Source of the DNA: CAYZJV01 sp049310885
GTDB lineage: Bacteria > Spirochaetota > Spirochaetia > Sphaerochaetales > Sphaerochaetaceae
NCBI RefSeq assembly: GCF_049310885.1
Contig: NZ_JBMDYO010000010.1
Location: forward strand, 7,031 to 71,030
DNA length: 64,000 bases
Direction of reading: 5' to 3'
Both the position numbers and the translations under genes were made by a program. Each line of letters starts with the position of its first letter. Position 1 is the stretch's first letter. A model generated the notes under the pieces. It saw only the letters and a list, made by a program, of their open reading frames with translations, made no database searches and had not been told where the DNA came from. Positions 8,388 through 16,386 of the stretch are shown in pieces.

Positions 8388-8842
8388 AGACAGAGATGCA
8401 GGTGCTCGAAAGGCTGAAGGATGTGATCGCGCGGGACCTGGCGGGCTTGCAGGAGCAGGAGGAAGGAATCTCCATCGAGCACTTCGATGAGAAGAACATA
8501 GAGATCGACTTCCCCGATGTGGATGCCATGCGGCGTCCCACGATGCTCTACATCCAACCCGATTATGAGAACCTCGAGCCGTTGGGGATGCATAGCGACC
8601 TGGCCACCATGCGCGCAACCATCTTTCTCCTGTGCAAGAGTGCACCCAACGCGATTCTGGTCAAGCGTGTATTCGCACTGTATGGAGCCCTGTACCTGCT
8701 CCTACGAGGGGACCCCACCCTGGGAGGCTTCATCGAGGACGCACGCATCACCGACATGGACTACTACCCTGCCGTCACCGCTTCGGCGACCATCACGGCC
8801 ATCGAGGCAAGCATCGATTTGCAGTGGTCCAAGGAATTCTAA
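8384..8842 (+). CDS. Probable phage tail terminator / completion protein
   Basis: A 152-residue protein with no motif decisive enough to name a family. Position (after gp10-like, before tail tube), length and alpha/beta pattern match tail terminator or tail completion proteins of siphophages. The start ATG overlaps the previous stop, with AGGAG just ahead. The function is therefore inferred from synteny. Confidence 0.6.
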   Translation: MKTEMQVLERLKDVIARDLAGLQEQEEGISIEHFDEKNIEIDFPDVDAMRRPTMLYIQPDYENLEPLGMHSDLATMRATIFLLCKSAPNAILVKRVFALYGALYLLLRGDPTLGGFIEDARITDMDYYPAVTASATITAIEASIDLQWSKEF

Positions 8843-8860
8843 ACAAGAGAGGAAACGCAT

Positions 8861-9043
8861 ATGGCATTTTACACAGGAACGGGATCGCGGCTGCAGGCAG
8901 GCAAGGAAAGCTCCTTCGCCCAGGCTGCCAGTCCCACGACGCTGGTCGACCTGACCAGCGAAAGCATCAAGGTGGCCGTCGAGAAAGGCGACGAGGGCTC
9001 GCTGCTGGGAAGCAAGACCGCATCAAACAGGGATCTTGGGTGA
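8861..9043 (+). pseudogene. Phage tail tube protein, truncated after ~55 codons
   Basis: The first ~55 residues (MAFYTGTGSRLQAGKESSF...) look like the beginning of a siphophage major tail tube protein, normally about 150-350 residues. AGAGGAAACGCAT precedes the ATG. The frame closes at 9043, just after GC-rich phage sequence changes to AT-richer sequence that leads into the riboflavin operon. All remaining tail, lysis and integration genes are missing on this side, so the prophage is cut here by deletion, recombination or possibly misassembly. Confidence 0.65.
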
Positions 9044-9084
9044 TTGCTAGATTTTAATTCGCAATCCATGCGCTTAAATATAGA

Positions 9085-9128
9085 GCAGATGATAAAGCAG
9101 GAAGCAAATCCTCACACTTATCATCTGC
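9085..9128. repeat. 11-bp inverted repeat at prophage/riboflavin junction
   Basis: GCAGATGATAA (9085-9095) and TTATCATCTGC (9118-9128) are perfect inverted repeats around a 22-base loop. They lie between the end of the truncated phage gene and the 3' end of ribH. They could be a weak terminator of the riboflavin operon or the scar of a mobile element; no T-run supports a strong terminator. Confidence 0.5.
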
Positions 9129-9149
9129 CAAACAAAGTAAACAAAAGAA

Positions 9150-9620
9150 TTACAGGGACTCCAAGAGATTGACCATTTCTACGGCTGATGTGGCCGCATC
9201 AAAGCCTTTGTTTCCAGCCTTGGTACCGGCCCGTTCAATCGCCTGCTCGATTGTATCGGTAGTGAGGACCCCGAAAATCACAGGCTTGGCAAAATCAAGT
9301 GAAATCCTGCCGATCCCTTTTGAAACCTCATTCGCCACAAAGTCAAAATGAGGTGTGCTCCCACGAATCACGCATCCGAGACAGATGATTGCATCATATT
9401 TTTCTGTCATGAGCATCCGCTTGGCTACCAAGGGGATTTCGAAAGCCCCTGGACACCAAGCAATGTCAATATCGCTGTCTTGTGTCCCATGGCGGGATAG
9501 TGAGTCCAGGGCACCATCGACAAGACGAGAGGTAATAAAATCATTGAATCTTGCAACAACAATTCCAAATCGCTTTCCCTGTGCGACCAGATTTCCTGAA
9601 AAAATTTGCTTTTCGTTCAT
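9150..9620 (-). CDS. ribH: 6,7-dimethyl-8-ribityllumazine synthase
   Basis: A 156-residue lumazine synthase, last gene of the riboflavin operon. It condenses 5-amino-6-ribitylaminouracil with 3,4-dihydroxy-2-butanone 4-phosphate. Signatures seen are FNDFITSRLVDGAL, CPGAFEIPLVAKRM, GCVIRGSTPHFDFV (with the catalytic His region) and FGVLTTDTIEQAIERAGTK. I chose the second of two close ATG codons because AAGGAG then has a 9-base spacing; with the first ATG the spacing would be only 3. It follows ribBA by 37 bases. Confidence 0.95.
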   Translation of the reverse strand: MNEKQIFSGNLVAQGKRFGIVVARFNDFITSRLVDGALDSLSRHGTQDSDIDIAWCPGAFEIPLVAKRMLMTEKYDAIICLGCVIRGSTPHFDFVANEVSKGIGRISLDFAKPVIFGVLTTDTIEQAIERAGTKAGNKGFDAATSAVEMVNLLESL

Positions 9621-9657
9621 ATACATTTGCTCCTTAATCAAGTCTAGAGATGTATCT

Positions 9658-10881
9658 TCAGAGAAGATGTCCCATTTTTCTTGCCTTTGTATCCAGATAG
9701 TTCTTATTTGTATCATTGGAGGGAATAACAACAGGAACCCTATCAACAACCCTGATCCCATACGCTTCCAATCCAGCCAGCTTCTGTGGGTTGTTGGTGA
9801 CAAGTCGTATCGATTGTACTCCAAGATCCTTTAGCATGGCAGCGCCAACAAAATACTCTCGCTCATCTGCATCAAAGCCTAAAGCAAGATTCGCATCCAC
9901 CGTGTCAAGACCAGTCTCTTGGAGACGATATGTCCTCATCTTGTTCGGAAAACCGATTCCTCGTCCTTCCTGACGAAGATAGAGCAGGACTCCTTTCCCT
10001 TCATCTGCAATCATGTTCATGGATCTCTGCAACTGTTCTCCACAATCACAACGCAAGGAGTGGAACACATCGCCTGTGAGACATTCTGAATGCAACCTGA
10101 CCAAAACCGACGGATCTAAAGACAATTCCTCAAGATCTCCCATGACCAACGCCATGTGATGTTTTCCTGAAGGGAATTGGTAATATGTATAAGCCTTGAA
10201 CATACCGTATTCCGTAGGCAATGATACTTCTGAGTCCCGAACGACATATTCCTTCCCTATTTTCCGCCACGCAACCAATTGAGCCATCGTGATTATTGGC
10301 AAGGCATGGGCCTCGGCGAACACTTTCAAATCCTCAGTTCTCGCCATGGTCCCATCATCTTTGAGAATCTCACAAATGACAGCTGCAGGTTGCAATCCAG
10401 CCAAGCGAGCCAGATCCACCGCTGCTTCTGTATGACCCGGACGAACCAAAACTCCACCGTCAGCAGCGATAAGCGGGAACACATGTCCAGGAACATGGAA
10501 ATCCTCAGCCTTCGAAGCAGGCACTGCCAATTGTCTGATGCTCAAGGCTCTATCAGTAGCGCTTATCCCTGTTGTGGTTTCGATATGGTCCACTGACACA
10601 GTAAAGGCAGTCCCCATAGGATCTTTAAGCCTCTCAATCATCGAATCCCCGTTCCTGCCAATCATCGGAAACAGCTTCAGTCGATCAGTAATGGTCTTAG
10701 CCAATGGGACACAAACCAACCCTCTTCCGTACGTTACCATAAAATTTATGATCTCAGGTGTTGCCAATTCAGCGGCAGCGATGAGGTCACCCTCGTGCTC
10801 CCTATGCTGATCATCGACAACCACTATAACCTTTCCGCTACGGATAGCGGCCAATGCTTCCTCAATACTAGAAAAATTCAT
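9658..10881 (-). CDS. ribBA: Bifunctional DHBP synthase / GTP cyclohydrolase II
   Basis: A 407-residue fusion. The N-terminal RibB half has DDQHREHEGDL (metal and substrate ligands), GRGLVCVPL and GHTEAAVDLARLAGL. It makes 3,4-dihydroxy-2-butanone 4-phosphate from ribulose 5-phosphate. The C-terminal RibA half has SECLTGDVFHSLRCDCGEQL with the three zinc cysteines, LRQEGRGIG, and RLVTNNPQKLAGL. It opens the GTP ring at the first step of the pathway. Start at 10881 is favoured by AGGAG upstream, although the frame extends 13 codons further. Confidence 0.96.
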   Translation of the reverse strand: MNFSSIEEALAAIRSGKVIVVVDDQHREHEGDLIAAAELATPEIINFMVTYGRGLVCVPLAKTITDRLKLFPMIGRNGDSMIERLKDPMGTAFTVSVDHIETTTGISATDRALSIRQLAVPASKAEDFHVPGHVFPLIAADGGVLVRPGHTEAAVDLARLAGLQPAAVICEILKDDGTMARTEDLKVFAEAHALPIITMAQLVAWRKIGKEYVVRDSEVSLPTEYGMFKAYTYYQFPSGKHHMALVMGDLEELSLDPSVLVRLHSECLTGDVFHSLRCDCGEQLQRSMNMIADEGKGVLLYLRQEGRGIGFPNKMRTYRLQETGLDTVDANLALGFDADEREYFVGAAMLKDLGVQSIRLVTNNPQKLAGLEAYGIRVVDRVPVVIPSNDTNKNYLDTKARKMGHLL

Positions 10882-10903
10882 ATTCCTTTCTCCTAATTCC
10901 TCT

Positions 10904-11554
10904 TTACAACGTGAATCCATTTTCTTGTAAAAACGTCATACTCATCGTATCCTTTGTAGGGCTTGCCCTTTTGTTTCCTGCTGTGGTCAACAACCGTTGG
11001 ACGTACTTGCCAAGCTGGTCACACTCAACATTCACCAAATCTCCGACCTTCTTGCTGGCAAGCGTAGTATGGGTTTTCGTATGTCCGACAAGGGATATCG
11101 CTACTTGGGTATGATCGAGATGGGCAACGGTAAGGCTTATGCCATCGATGGCGATGGAGCCCTTTTCGATGACGTAAGGCTCAAGATGCAAGGGAATTTT
11201 GACCGTAACCAATCTGGCGTCCTGTTCCTGTCTGGAATTCACTATGGTAGCCGTTGCGTCAACATGGCCAGATACCAGATGGCCACCCAACCGGTCCCCC
11301 ATCCGGACAGCCCTTTCGAGATTCACCTGCATGCCTGGTTTCAAGAAACCCAAATTTGTAGTGCTCATGGTTACTGGCATGATCTCCGCACCAATTTCCA
11401 GTGAATCGTAGCCTACAATCGTAAGGCAGACCCCATTTACAGCGATGCTGTCACCAAGTGCCAGACTGTCCTGCATCATTCGACAGCCAATATGTAATAT
11501 ATTTCCTTGAAGTCCCCTAACAGAACCGACTTCTTCAATCAACCCGGTAAACAT
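10904..11554 (-). CDS. ribE: Riboflavin synthase alpha subunit
   Basis: A 216-residue riboflavin synthase. It begins with the invariant MFTGLIEEVG and contains two lumazine-binding barrel repeats, each with a conserved GxSIAVNGVCLT / GSIAIDGISLTV segment, plus GHLVSGHVDAT. It dismutates two lumazine molecules into riboflavin plus a pyrimidine. AGGAGG precedes the ATG. Its start overlaps the end of ribD by 16 bases. Confidence 0.96.
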   Translation of the reverse strand: MFTGLIEEVGSVRGLQGNILHIGCRMMQDSLALGDSIAVNGVCLTIVGYDSLEIGAEIMPVTMSTTNLGFLKPGMQVNLERAVRMGDRLGGHLVSGHVDATATIVNSRQEQDARLVTVKIPLHLEPYVIEKGSIAIDGISLTVAHLDHTQVAISLVGHTKTHTTLASKKVGDLVNVECDQLGKYVQRLLTTAGNKRASPTKDTMSMTFLQENGFTL

Positions 11555-12660
11555 GAGGTCCTCCTTCTCGGATATGCTTCAATCATGATGTCGCAACCAA
11601 TGGTAGATACACTTGCAATCTCGAACTTGCTAGATTCTGCCAGTTTACTGATGCCCTCCCCCTCTACAGGTGTACGCGCATCCTTGCCTCCAATGATGGT
11701 AGGAGCGATGAATACCAACATTTTCTGTACGGCGTTTGCACGGACGAAGGATTCCGCAAGAGTTCCCCCTCCCTCAACAAGCAGGCTGTCTATTCCTCTT
11801 TCAGCCAAGGCCTCCAATGTATGTTTTATCTGTTGCAACCGATCGGACGCAGCAATCACAATTACTTCCGCTCCTGCAGAACGATAGGACTCAACCTTCT
11901 TAGATGAAATCGCTGTCGTAGCGACTATGATTAGAGGGGCTTGATTGATTGTCTGGAATAATTTGGCGTCCAAGGGGGTCTTCCCGGTCGAATCCATCAC
12001 CACCCTGACAGGATTTCTGGGATGACCATCCTCAGTACGGGTGGTAAGGAGTGGATTATCCTTCAAAACAGTTCCAACACCCACCATGATGGCGGAAATC
12101 GTATTCCGTAGCCGATGCACATAGGTTCTAGAGTACTTGGAAGTGATCCAACGGCTTTCGCCTGTTTTTGTGGCAATCTTGCCATCAAGACTCATTGCAG
12201 TCTTGATGATTACGAAGGGAGTCTTTGTGCTTATGAAATGGAGAAATACCTCATTCTGCTTTTGGGCTTGTTCTGCGAGCAGGCCACAAGATACCTCAAT
12301 CCCTTGTCTTTCAAGATATGCAAACCCATTCCCATTGACCAACGGGTTTGGATCGGGAAGAGCACATACGACCCTTTGCACTTTAGCTGCAGCAATCGCC
12401 TCGCAACAGGGTGGGGTCTTGCCATGATGAGAACAAGGCTCCAGCGTAACATAGAGAGTACTCCCTTCAGCCTCCTTCCCTGCTGCTTGGAGTGCATGAA
12501 TCTCTGCATGTGGCCCTCCGTAACGTTGGTGATAGCCTTCAGAAATAATTTTCCCATTTTTTACAAGTACAGCACCCACCAACGGATTGGGACTTGTATA
12601 TCCCCTTCCCATTTCTGCAAGCTCGAGTGCCCTACTCATAAATTGTTCTTCATTGCTCAT
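11539..12660 (-). CDS. ribD: Bifunctional deaminase/reductase of riboflavin synthesis
   Basis: A 373-residue RibD. The N-terminal deaminase has the zinc motif HAEIHAL and PCSHHGKTPPC. The C-terminal reductase has MSLDGKIAT, ILVGVGTVLKDNPLLTTR-like strand and DSLLVEGGGTLAESF. The two act on consecutive pyrimidine intermediates. First gene of the operon, under the FMN riboswitch. The ATG at 12660 stands immediately after the T-run of a hairpin, and the only SD-like bases (AAGGGG) are part of that hairpin stem, so translation start and hairpin are physically linked. Confidence 0.95.
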   Translation of the reverse strand: MSNEEQFMSRALELAEMGRGYTSPNPLVGAVLVKNGKIISEGYHQRYGGPHAEIHALQAAGKEAEGSTLYVTLEPCSHHGKTPPCCEAIAAAKVQRVVCALPDPNPLVNGNGFAYLERQGIEVSCGLLAEQAQKQNEVFLHFISTKTPFVIIKTAMSLDGKIATKTGESRWITSKYSRTYVHRLRNTISAIMVGVGTVLKDNPLLTTRTEDGHPRNPVRVVMDSTGKTPLDAKLFQTINQAPLIIVATTAISSKKVESYRSAGAEVIVIAASDRLQQIKHTLEALAERGIDSLLVEGGGTLAESFVRANAVQKMLVFIAPTIIGGKDARTPVEGEGISKLAESSKFEIASVSTIGCDIMIEAYPRRRTSCLPG

Positions 12661-12692
12661 AAAAAAACCCCTTGAAACAATTCTTTCAAGGG
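12661..12692 (-). terminator. Riboswitch expression-platform terminator abutting ribD start
   Basis: On the minus strand a perfect 9-bp stem (CCCTTGAAA / TTTCAAGGG, loop of six) is followed by G and seven T residues that end directly at the ribD ATG. The 3' arm contains the SD-like AAGGGG. The hairpin could therefore act both as a transcription terminator and by hiding the ribosome site when FMN is bound. Confidence 0.75.
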
Positions 12693-12762
12693 TAATACAT
12701 TGCATGGATTAAAAGAAAAATAACCGAACACAGGAGTAATCCTGTATCGGAGAAATTTCAAT

Positions 12763-12884
12763 TCTTCTTCCATCCAGACTTTGACTGTCGGCTTCGGAGT
12801 TTGACCGAATCAACCCAAACGGGTTCGCGGGCTTGCAGCATGGCTGCCTACCGCCGGTAAGGAATTACACCTGACCCTGAAGAA
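12763..12884 (-). ncRNA. FMN riboswitch (RFN element)
   Basis: Read on the minus strand, the conserved RFN blocks occur in order: closing stem TTCTTC, then CAGGTG, ATTCC-TTACCGGCGGTA, a central hairpin, AGCCCGCGA, GATTCGGT, ACTCCGAAGCCGACAGT, AGTCTGGATG and the matching GAAGAA. This six-helix aptamer binds FMN and turns down riboflavin synthesis. The leader continues about 100 bases to ribD and includes a small CAGGA/TCCTG hairpin (12731-12744) that may belong to the antiterminator. Confidence 0.97.
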
Positions 12885-13248
12885 CTTTGTTTCAATCAAT
12901 CATCTATACTGACGATTGATTCTATAATAGTTAATCACTTCAGTAAAATCATGTCAATAGGCAATCCCCTTCCGGACAACGCGCCCGATGAGAACTGCAG
13001 TTGGGGTGCGAAGAAGAATTCCCAGGGCAAAGCGGTCTACTGGAGAAGGAGAAAACAAATGAAACCGCTCATGAGAGCATCGATTTGATTCTCCCTAAAG
13101 CTGATAAGTGATCTACCTATACTGCTGGCAGTAAGATATATTTGAAGGGGTACGGTCCTTTTGGGAAACCAGCCAGCAAAAGATTTTCTGAGCTGCCATA
13201 ACGAGCAGGTGTATATTGGGCAAGAACTATTTGGACAAGTATTCCCTG
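12885..13248. other. Intergenic region between riboflavin and pantothenate operons
   Basis: No convincing gene. On the minus strand TTGACA (12952-12957) and AT-rich TATTATAGAAT nearby may contribute to the riboflavin promoter, but the spacing is not ideal. The rest, up to the panD stop, shows only short frames without ribosome sites. Confidence 0.4.
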
Positions 13249-13608
13249 TCATGCTTTTGGAATATTTTCCTTGATGCTGTTGCTCTCTCCAAGGATAACA
13301 ATCTTGGGTTGCCACGATTCTGCATCCTTGCTTTCTATATGCGTGTACGCAACGATGATCACTTTATCGCCTGCCACCACCAACCGGGCCGCGGCGCCAT
13401 TTAGACAGATCTCACTCTCCTTACCATTGATGATGTAGGTGGAAAAGCGGGCCCCGTTGTTCATATTGAGGATATCCACCTTTTCGTGTAAAAACATACC
13501 AGCCTTTTTGTAGAGAAAGGGATCTATGGAAATTGATCCTTCATAATTGATATTCGCTCCGGTCACCGTCGCCTGATGTAGTTTGGATTTTAGGACTTCA
13601 ATTATCAT
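13249..13608 (-). CDS. panD: Aspartate 1-decarboxylase proenzyme
   Basis: A 119-residue PanD, last gene of the pan/coa operon. It decarboxylates aspartate to beta-alanine using a pyruvoyl group made by self-cleavage. The cleavage pair Gly24-Ser25 is present in NYEGSISID at the canonical position, together with Lys9 and TGANINYEGS. Start at 13608 is chosen because AGGAG lies 7 bases ahead; the frame extends ten codons upstream without a better signal. It supplies beta-alanine to PanC in the same operon. The C-terminal tail after residue ~110 is short and variable. Confidence 0.95.
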   Translation of the reverse strand: MIIEVLKSKLHQATVTGANINYEGSISIDPFLYKKAGMFLHEKVDILNMNNGARFSTYIINGKESEICLNGAAARLVVAGDKVIIVAYTHIESKDAESWQPKIVILGESNSIKENIPKA

Positions 13609-13648
13609 ACAAGTACTCCTATGAGATACGCTTGCCATCTTGGCAGCC

Positions 13649-14419
13649 TTATGTATTGAGTTCTAGTGCTTTCTTTAAGCCAAGCAAAACCAGATTGGGT
13701 TGAATCTCTGTAAAAAGCCCTGTCGATTCAAAGAGTCGGGAAAAGCCCCCTGTTCCTAGAACAACAGGTTTTCGCCCATTGAAACATTCACTTTCAAACC
13801 GCTGGATAAACTCCTTGATCAATCCAATATGACCATTGAATAGACCTGACTGAATCGCTTCGATTGTTGAACTACCACAGGATTTTTCAGGGCATATGAT
13901 TTCAACGGAAGGAAGTTTTGCAGTCCCGGTTTCAAGTGCGAGCATAGACATCTTGAGTCCAGGAGCGATAGCCCCTCCCAGATAATTCCTATCGAATGTG
14001 ATGGCATCGAATGTGGTGGCGGTTCCCAAGTCGATTATGATGAGGTCTCTATTGGGGTACAACGAAATACCACCGATAGCATTGGCTATCCTGTCAGCAC
14101 CCACATCCTTAGGGTTGTTGTAACGAATCTTTAGCCCGGTTTTTATCCCAGTCTGCACAAAGAAGGCCTCTTTCTTAAAATATTTCAAACACGCGCTCCC
14201 CAGGGAATGGTTCAGGGAAGGAACCACACTGCAGCAAACAATCTCGCTGACCTCAAAGGGGTCGTATCCATTTTCCCTAATGGCGCTTCTTAGGAATATC
14301 CCAAGCTCGTCGGAGCTGGTTCCCAGACTCGTTATCCTCCTGAATTGAAGGATAAGATTGTCATCTTTGAAAAGGCCTCCCAACAATTGGGTGTTGCCTA
14401 CATCTATCGTCAGAATCAT
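13649..14419 (-). CDS. coaX: Type III pantothenate kinase
   Basis: A 256-residue CoaX, an acetate-kinase/Hsp70-fold kinase that phosphorylates pantothenate and is insensitive to CoA feedback. Typical motifs are IDVGNTQLLGGLF at the N-terminus, YNNPKDVGADRIANAIG, and IIDLGTATTFDAI with the catalytic Asp. A late VVLGTGGFSRL glycine loop closes the fold. The start overlaps the coaB stop by 4 bases (ATGA). panD follows after 40 bases. Confidence 0.95.
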   Translation of the reverse strand: MILTIDVGNTQLLGGLFKDDNLILQFRRITSLGTSSDELGIFLRSAIRENGYDPFEVSEIVCCSVVPSLNHSLGSACLKYFKKEAFFVQTGIKTGLKIRYNNPKDVGADRIANAIGGISLYPNRDLIIIDLGTATTFDAITFDRNYLGGAIAPGLKMSMLALETGTAKLPSVEIICPEKSCGSSTIEAIQSGLFNGHIGLIKEFIQRFESECFNGRKPVVLGTGGFSRLFESTGLFTEIQPNLVLLGLKKALELNT

Positions 14420-15105
14420 ACACTGTCTCCTTGTATTTCGTTGGCTATCATGGTCAGGATGTCCGCCAATTCCTGTTTCGTCTGCCCTTGATACCTACAT
14501 TCCAGGTCCTTACCGCTCTTTTTTCGATATATGCAGACCGGGTGCCGGTCCCCGGTTATTTCAGATAGGTCATTTGATACCACAAAGTCTATATCCGTCC
14601 TCTTAAGAAGGGCATATGCTAGCTCTTCCCGCACTTTGCCAGGGGCGGCATTGGTCAACTTGAAGCCGACAATTCTGCAAGCTTTGTTTCTTGACCACGA
14701 TGCAAGACTATCGATAATCTTAGGGTTCCCTTTCAGACGGATCACCACATCCGAGCCCGATTCTATTTTACCTACACTGCCTGAGGGATACCCAATGCCA
14801 TTGATCGTGACGGTGTCTACACTAAAGTCACTCACCGCTGCGGCATGGATGATCATATCGAACGAGTGTTGGCCAAGGACCTGTTGAAGGGTGCCTGCTA
14901 GGTCTTGAAATGTCCTGTAGCTATACAGGATGACGGATTTTTGTGGCTTTACAGCACGTTGGGAGAAAACCGCCGTCACCGAAAAGTTTTTTGCAACAAG
15001 ATGGTCACAAAGAAACGCCGCCGTTTTTCCTGAGGAGAAATTACAAATGCTACGCACCCCGTCGATGGGTTCTTCGCAACCTCCCCCGGTAATTAGGATA
15101 CGCAT
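14416..15105 (-). CDS. coaB: Phosphopantothenate-cysteine ligase, stand-alone CoaB
   Basis: A 229-residue protein equal to the C-terminal half of the usual CoaBC fusion. It has ITGGGCEEPIDGVRSICNFSSG (nucleotide-binding start), IIHAAAVSDFSV and a KGNPKII-type KxLKxxPK substrate loop. It joins cysteine to 4'-phosphopantothenate using a nucleotide triphosphate. It lies directly after the separate coaC, which it overlaps by 13 bases. Separation from CoaC is unusual outside some Firmicutes and relatives. Confidence 0.93.
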   Translation of the reverse strand: MRILITGGGCEEPIDGVRSICNFSSGKTAAFLCDHLVAKNFSVTAVFSQRAVKPQKSVILYSYRTFQDLAGTLQQVLGQHSFDMIIHAAAVSDFSVDTVTINGIGYPSGSVGKIESGSDVVIRLKGNPKIIDSLASWSRNKACRIVGFKLTNAAPGKVREELAYALLKRTDIDFVVSNDLSEITGDRHPVCIYRKKSGKDLECRYQGQTKQELADILTMIANEIQGDSV

Positions 15106-15644
15106 AGAGCACTCTCAATCTGTGCAAAGACAAATTCCGGGGCGATCAGCCTTCCTTTTCCTATCGTACCGCAGGCAAGCCTACCTTCTTCAGTGGGGAA
15201 AATCAAAGCCCCCCAATCCTGGAGTTTTTGTAGCGAAGAACAGACAGAGGGGTGAGCGAACATCTCACTGTTCATAGCTGGAGCGAGCCACAAAGGTTTG
15301 TTGAAATTGTTGGCAAGACAAATACTGCCGAACAGATCATCGCAAAGACCTGCGGCAAGTCTGTTCAAAAGATTGGCCGAGGCCGGATAGGCCAAGATAA
15401 GGTCAGCCCATTTCTGGGCAAGCGTGATATGGGGAGTAAAGTCAGGAACCCCACCAAAAAGGTCGGTCAGGACCGGACGTCCGGTTATGCCTTCGAGAGT
15501 CGCCTTGCCAATGAATTGTAACGCCGCCTGCGAAGCCGTGGTCTGCACGCAATAGTCGGCTTTGACTAAAAGCGAGGCCAGCGTGCAGGTCTTGAAGCAG
15601 GAGATGGATCCCGATAAGTGGATGAGAATATTACCTTTTGACAT
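15093..15644 (-). CDS. coaC: Phosphopantothenoylcysteine decarboxylase, stand-alone CoaC
   Basis: A 183-residue flavoprotein equal to the N-terminal half of CoaBC. It has the ILIHLSGSISCFKT flavin loop, the PAMNSEMF version of the PxMNxxMW substrate motif, and the GRLACGTIGKGRL flexible flap with the reactive Cys. It converts phosphopantothenoylcysteine to phosphopantetheine. The ATG at 15644 has GAGGT 9 bases ahead; a TTG two codons earlier is the alternative. It overlaps the panC end by 14 bases. Confidence 0.93.
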   Translation of the reverse strand: MSKGNILIHLSGSISCFKTCTLASLLVKADYCVQTTASQAALQFIGKATLEGITGRPVLTDLFGGVPDFTPHITLAQKWADLILAYPASANLLNRLAAGLCDDLFGSICLANNFNKPLWLAPAMNSEMFAHPSVCSSLQKLQDWGALIFPTEEGRLACGTIGKGRLIAPEFVFAQIESALCVS

Positions 15645-16386
15645 TATCAATCAACCTCACTTCTTCTAAAAATACCGCTCCAAAAACCCTTCCGTCATAT
15701 TCTTCGACATAATCCACCGTGAAACCGTCTGATTCAAGAAGCTGTTGTATCTCATCTAGTGGTTTCCCTGAGGACAGCGCCTGATAAAATTTGGGGGCTT
15801 TGCGTCGATCTGCTTCGGATAACAGCCGATTACGGGAGCTCAATGCCAGACCGGAAGCCTCGCGCACCAACGGACAGTCCATAATCTGGGTCGGTAAAAA
15901 AAAGGCCTCCGCCATGCCTTTTATCAGCAGGAACTGTTGATAGTCTTTTTCACCAAAGTAAGCCCGTGTTGGTCCTATGATAGTAAGCAACTTCATGACT
16001 ACGGTAAGGACTCCATCGAAATGTCCAGGTCGCGTCGCGCCGCATAAGCGGGTGCTCAGTTCTGTTTCCCTAATCTGGTAACGGAAATCATCAGGATACA
16101 TATCGGTATAGTCGGGGGAAAAAAGAATATCGGTCCCTTCCTGCTCAAGAAGTCGGCAGTCATCTTCAAACGTGCGGGGATATGCACTAAGATCCTGTTT
16201 ATTGTTGAACTGAGTGGGATTCACGAATATGCTGGCCACTGTGATGGAGTTTTCTGACCGGCATTTTCGAATGAGTGAAAGATGCCCAGCATGTAAGGCT
16301 CCCATGGTGGGAACCAATCCTACCGTGGCAGAGCCCATTCTTTGTCGTTCCCTTTGCCATTCGTTGGGTGTCCGTATAATTTTCAT
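15631..16386 (-). CDS. panC: Pantothenate synthetase
   Basis: A 251-residue PanC that joins pantoate and beta-alanine with ATP. Motifs present are VPTMGALHAGHLSLI (with the HxGH nucleotidyl-transfer site), FVNPTQFNNKQDLSAYPR, FGEKDYQQ and the KMSKS-like ASGLALSSRN. It is slightly shorter than the ~280-residue norm in the C-terminal domain. The start overlaps panB by 4 bases and the end overlaps coaC. Confidence 0.96.
   Translation of the reverse strand: MKIIRTPNEWQRERQRMGSATVGLVPTMGALHAGHLSLIRKCRSENSITVASIFVNPTQFNNKQDLSAYPRTFEDDCRLLEQEGTDILFSPDYTDMYPDDFRYQIRETELSTRLCGATRPGHFDGVLTVVMKLLTIIGPTRAYFGEKDYQQFLLIKGMAEAFFLPTQIMDCPLVREASGLALSSRNRLLSEADRRKAPKFYQALSSGKPLDEIQQLLESDGFTVDYVEEYDGRVFGAVFLEEVRLIDNVKR

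Noticed and set aside
9044..9149. Possible tRNA or attachment site at the prophage edge
   Set aside because: No cloverleaf or repeated att core could be found; only an 11-bp inverted repeat is visible.
13037..13315. 92-codon minus frame overlapping the panD 3' end
   Set aside because: Overlaps panD out of frame, no ribosome site or known domain.
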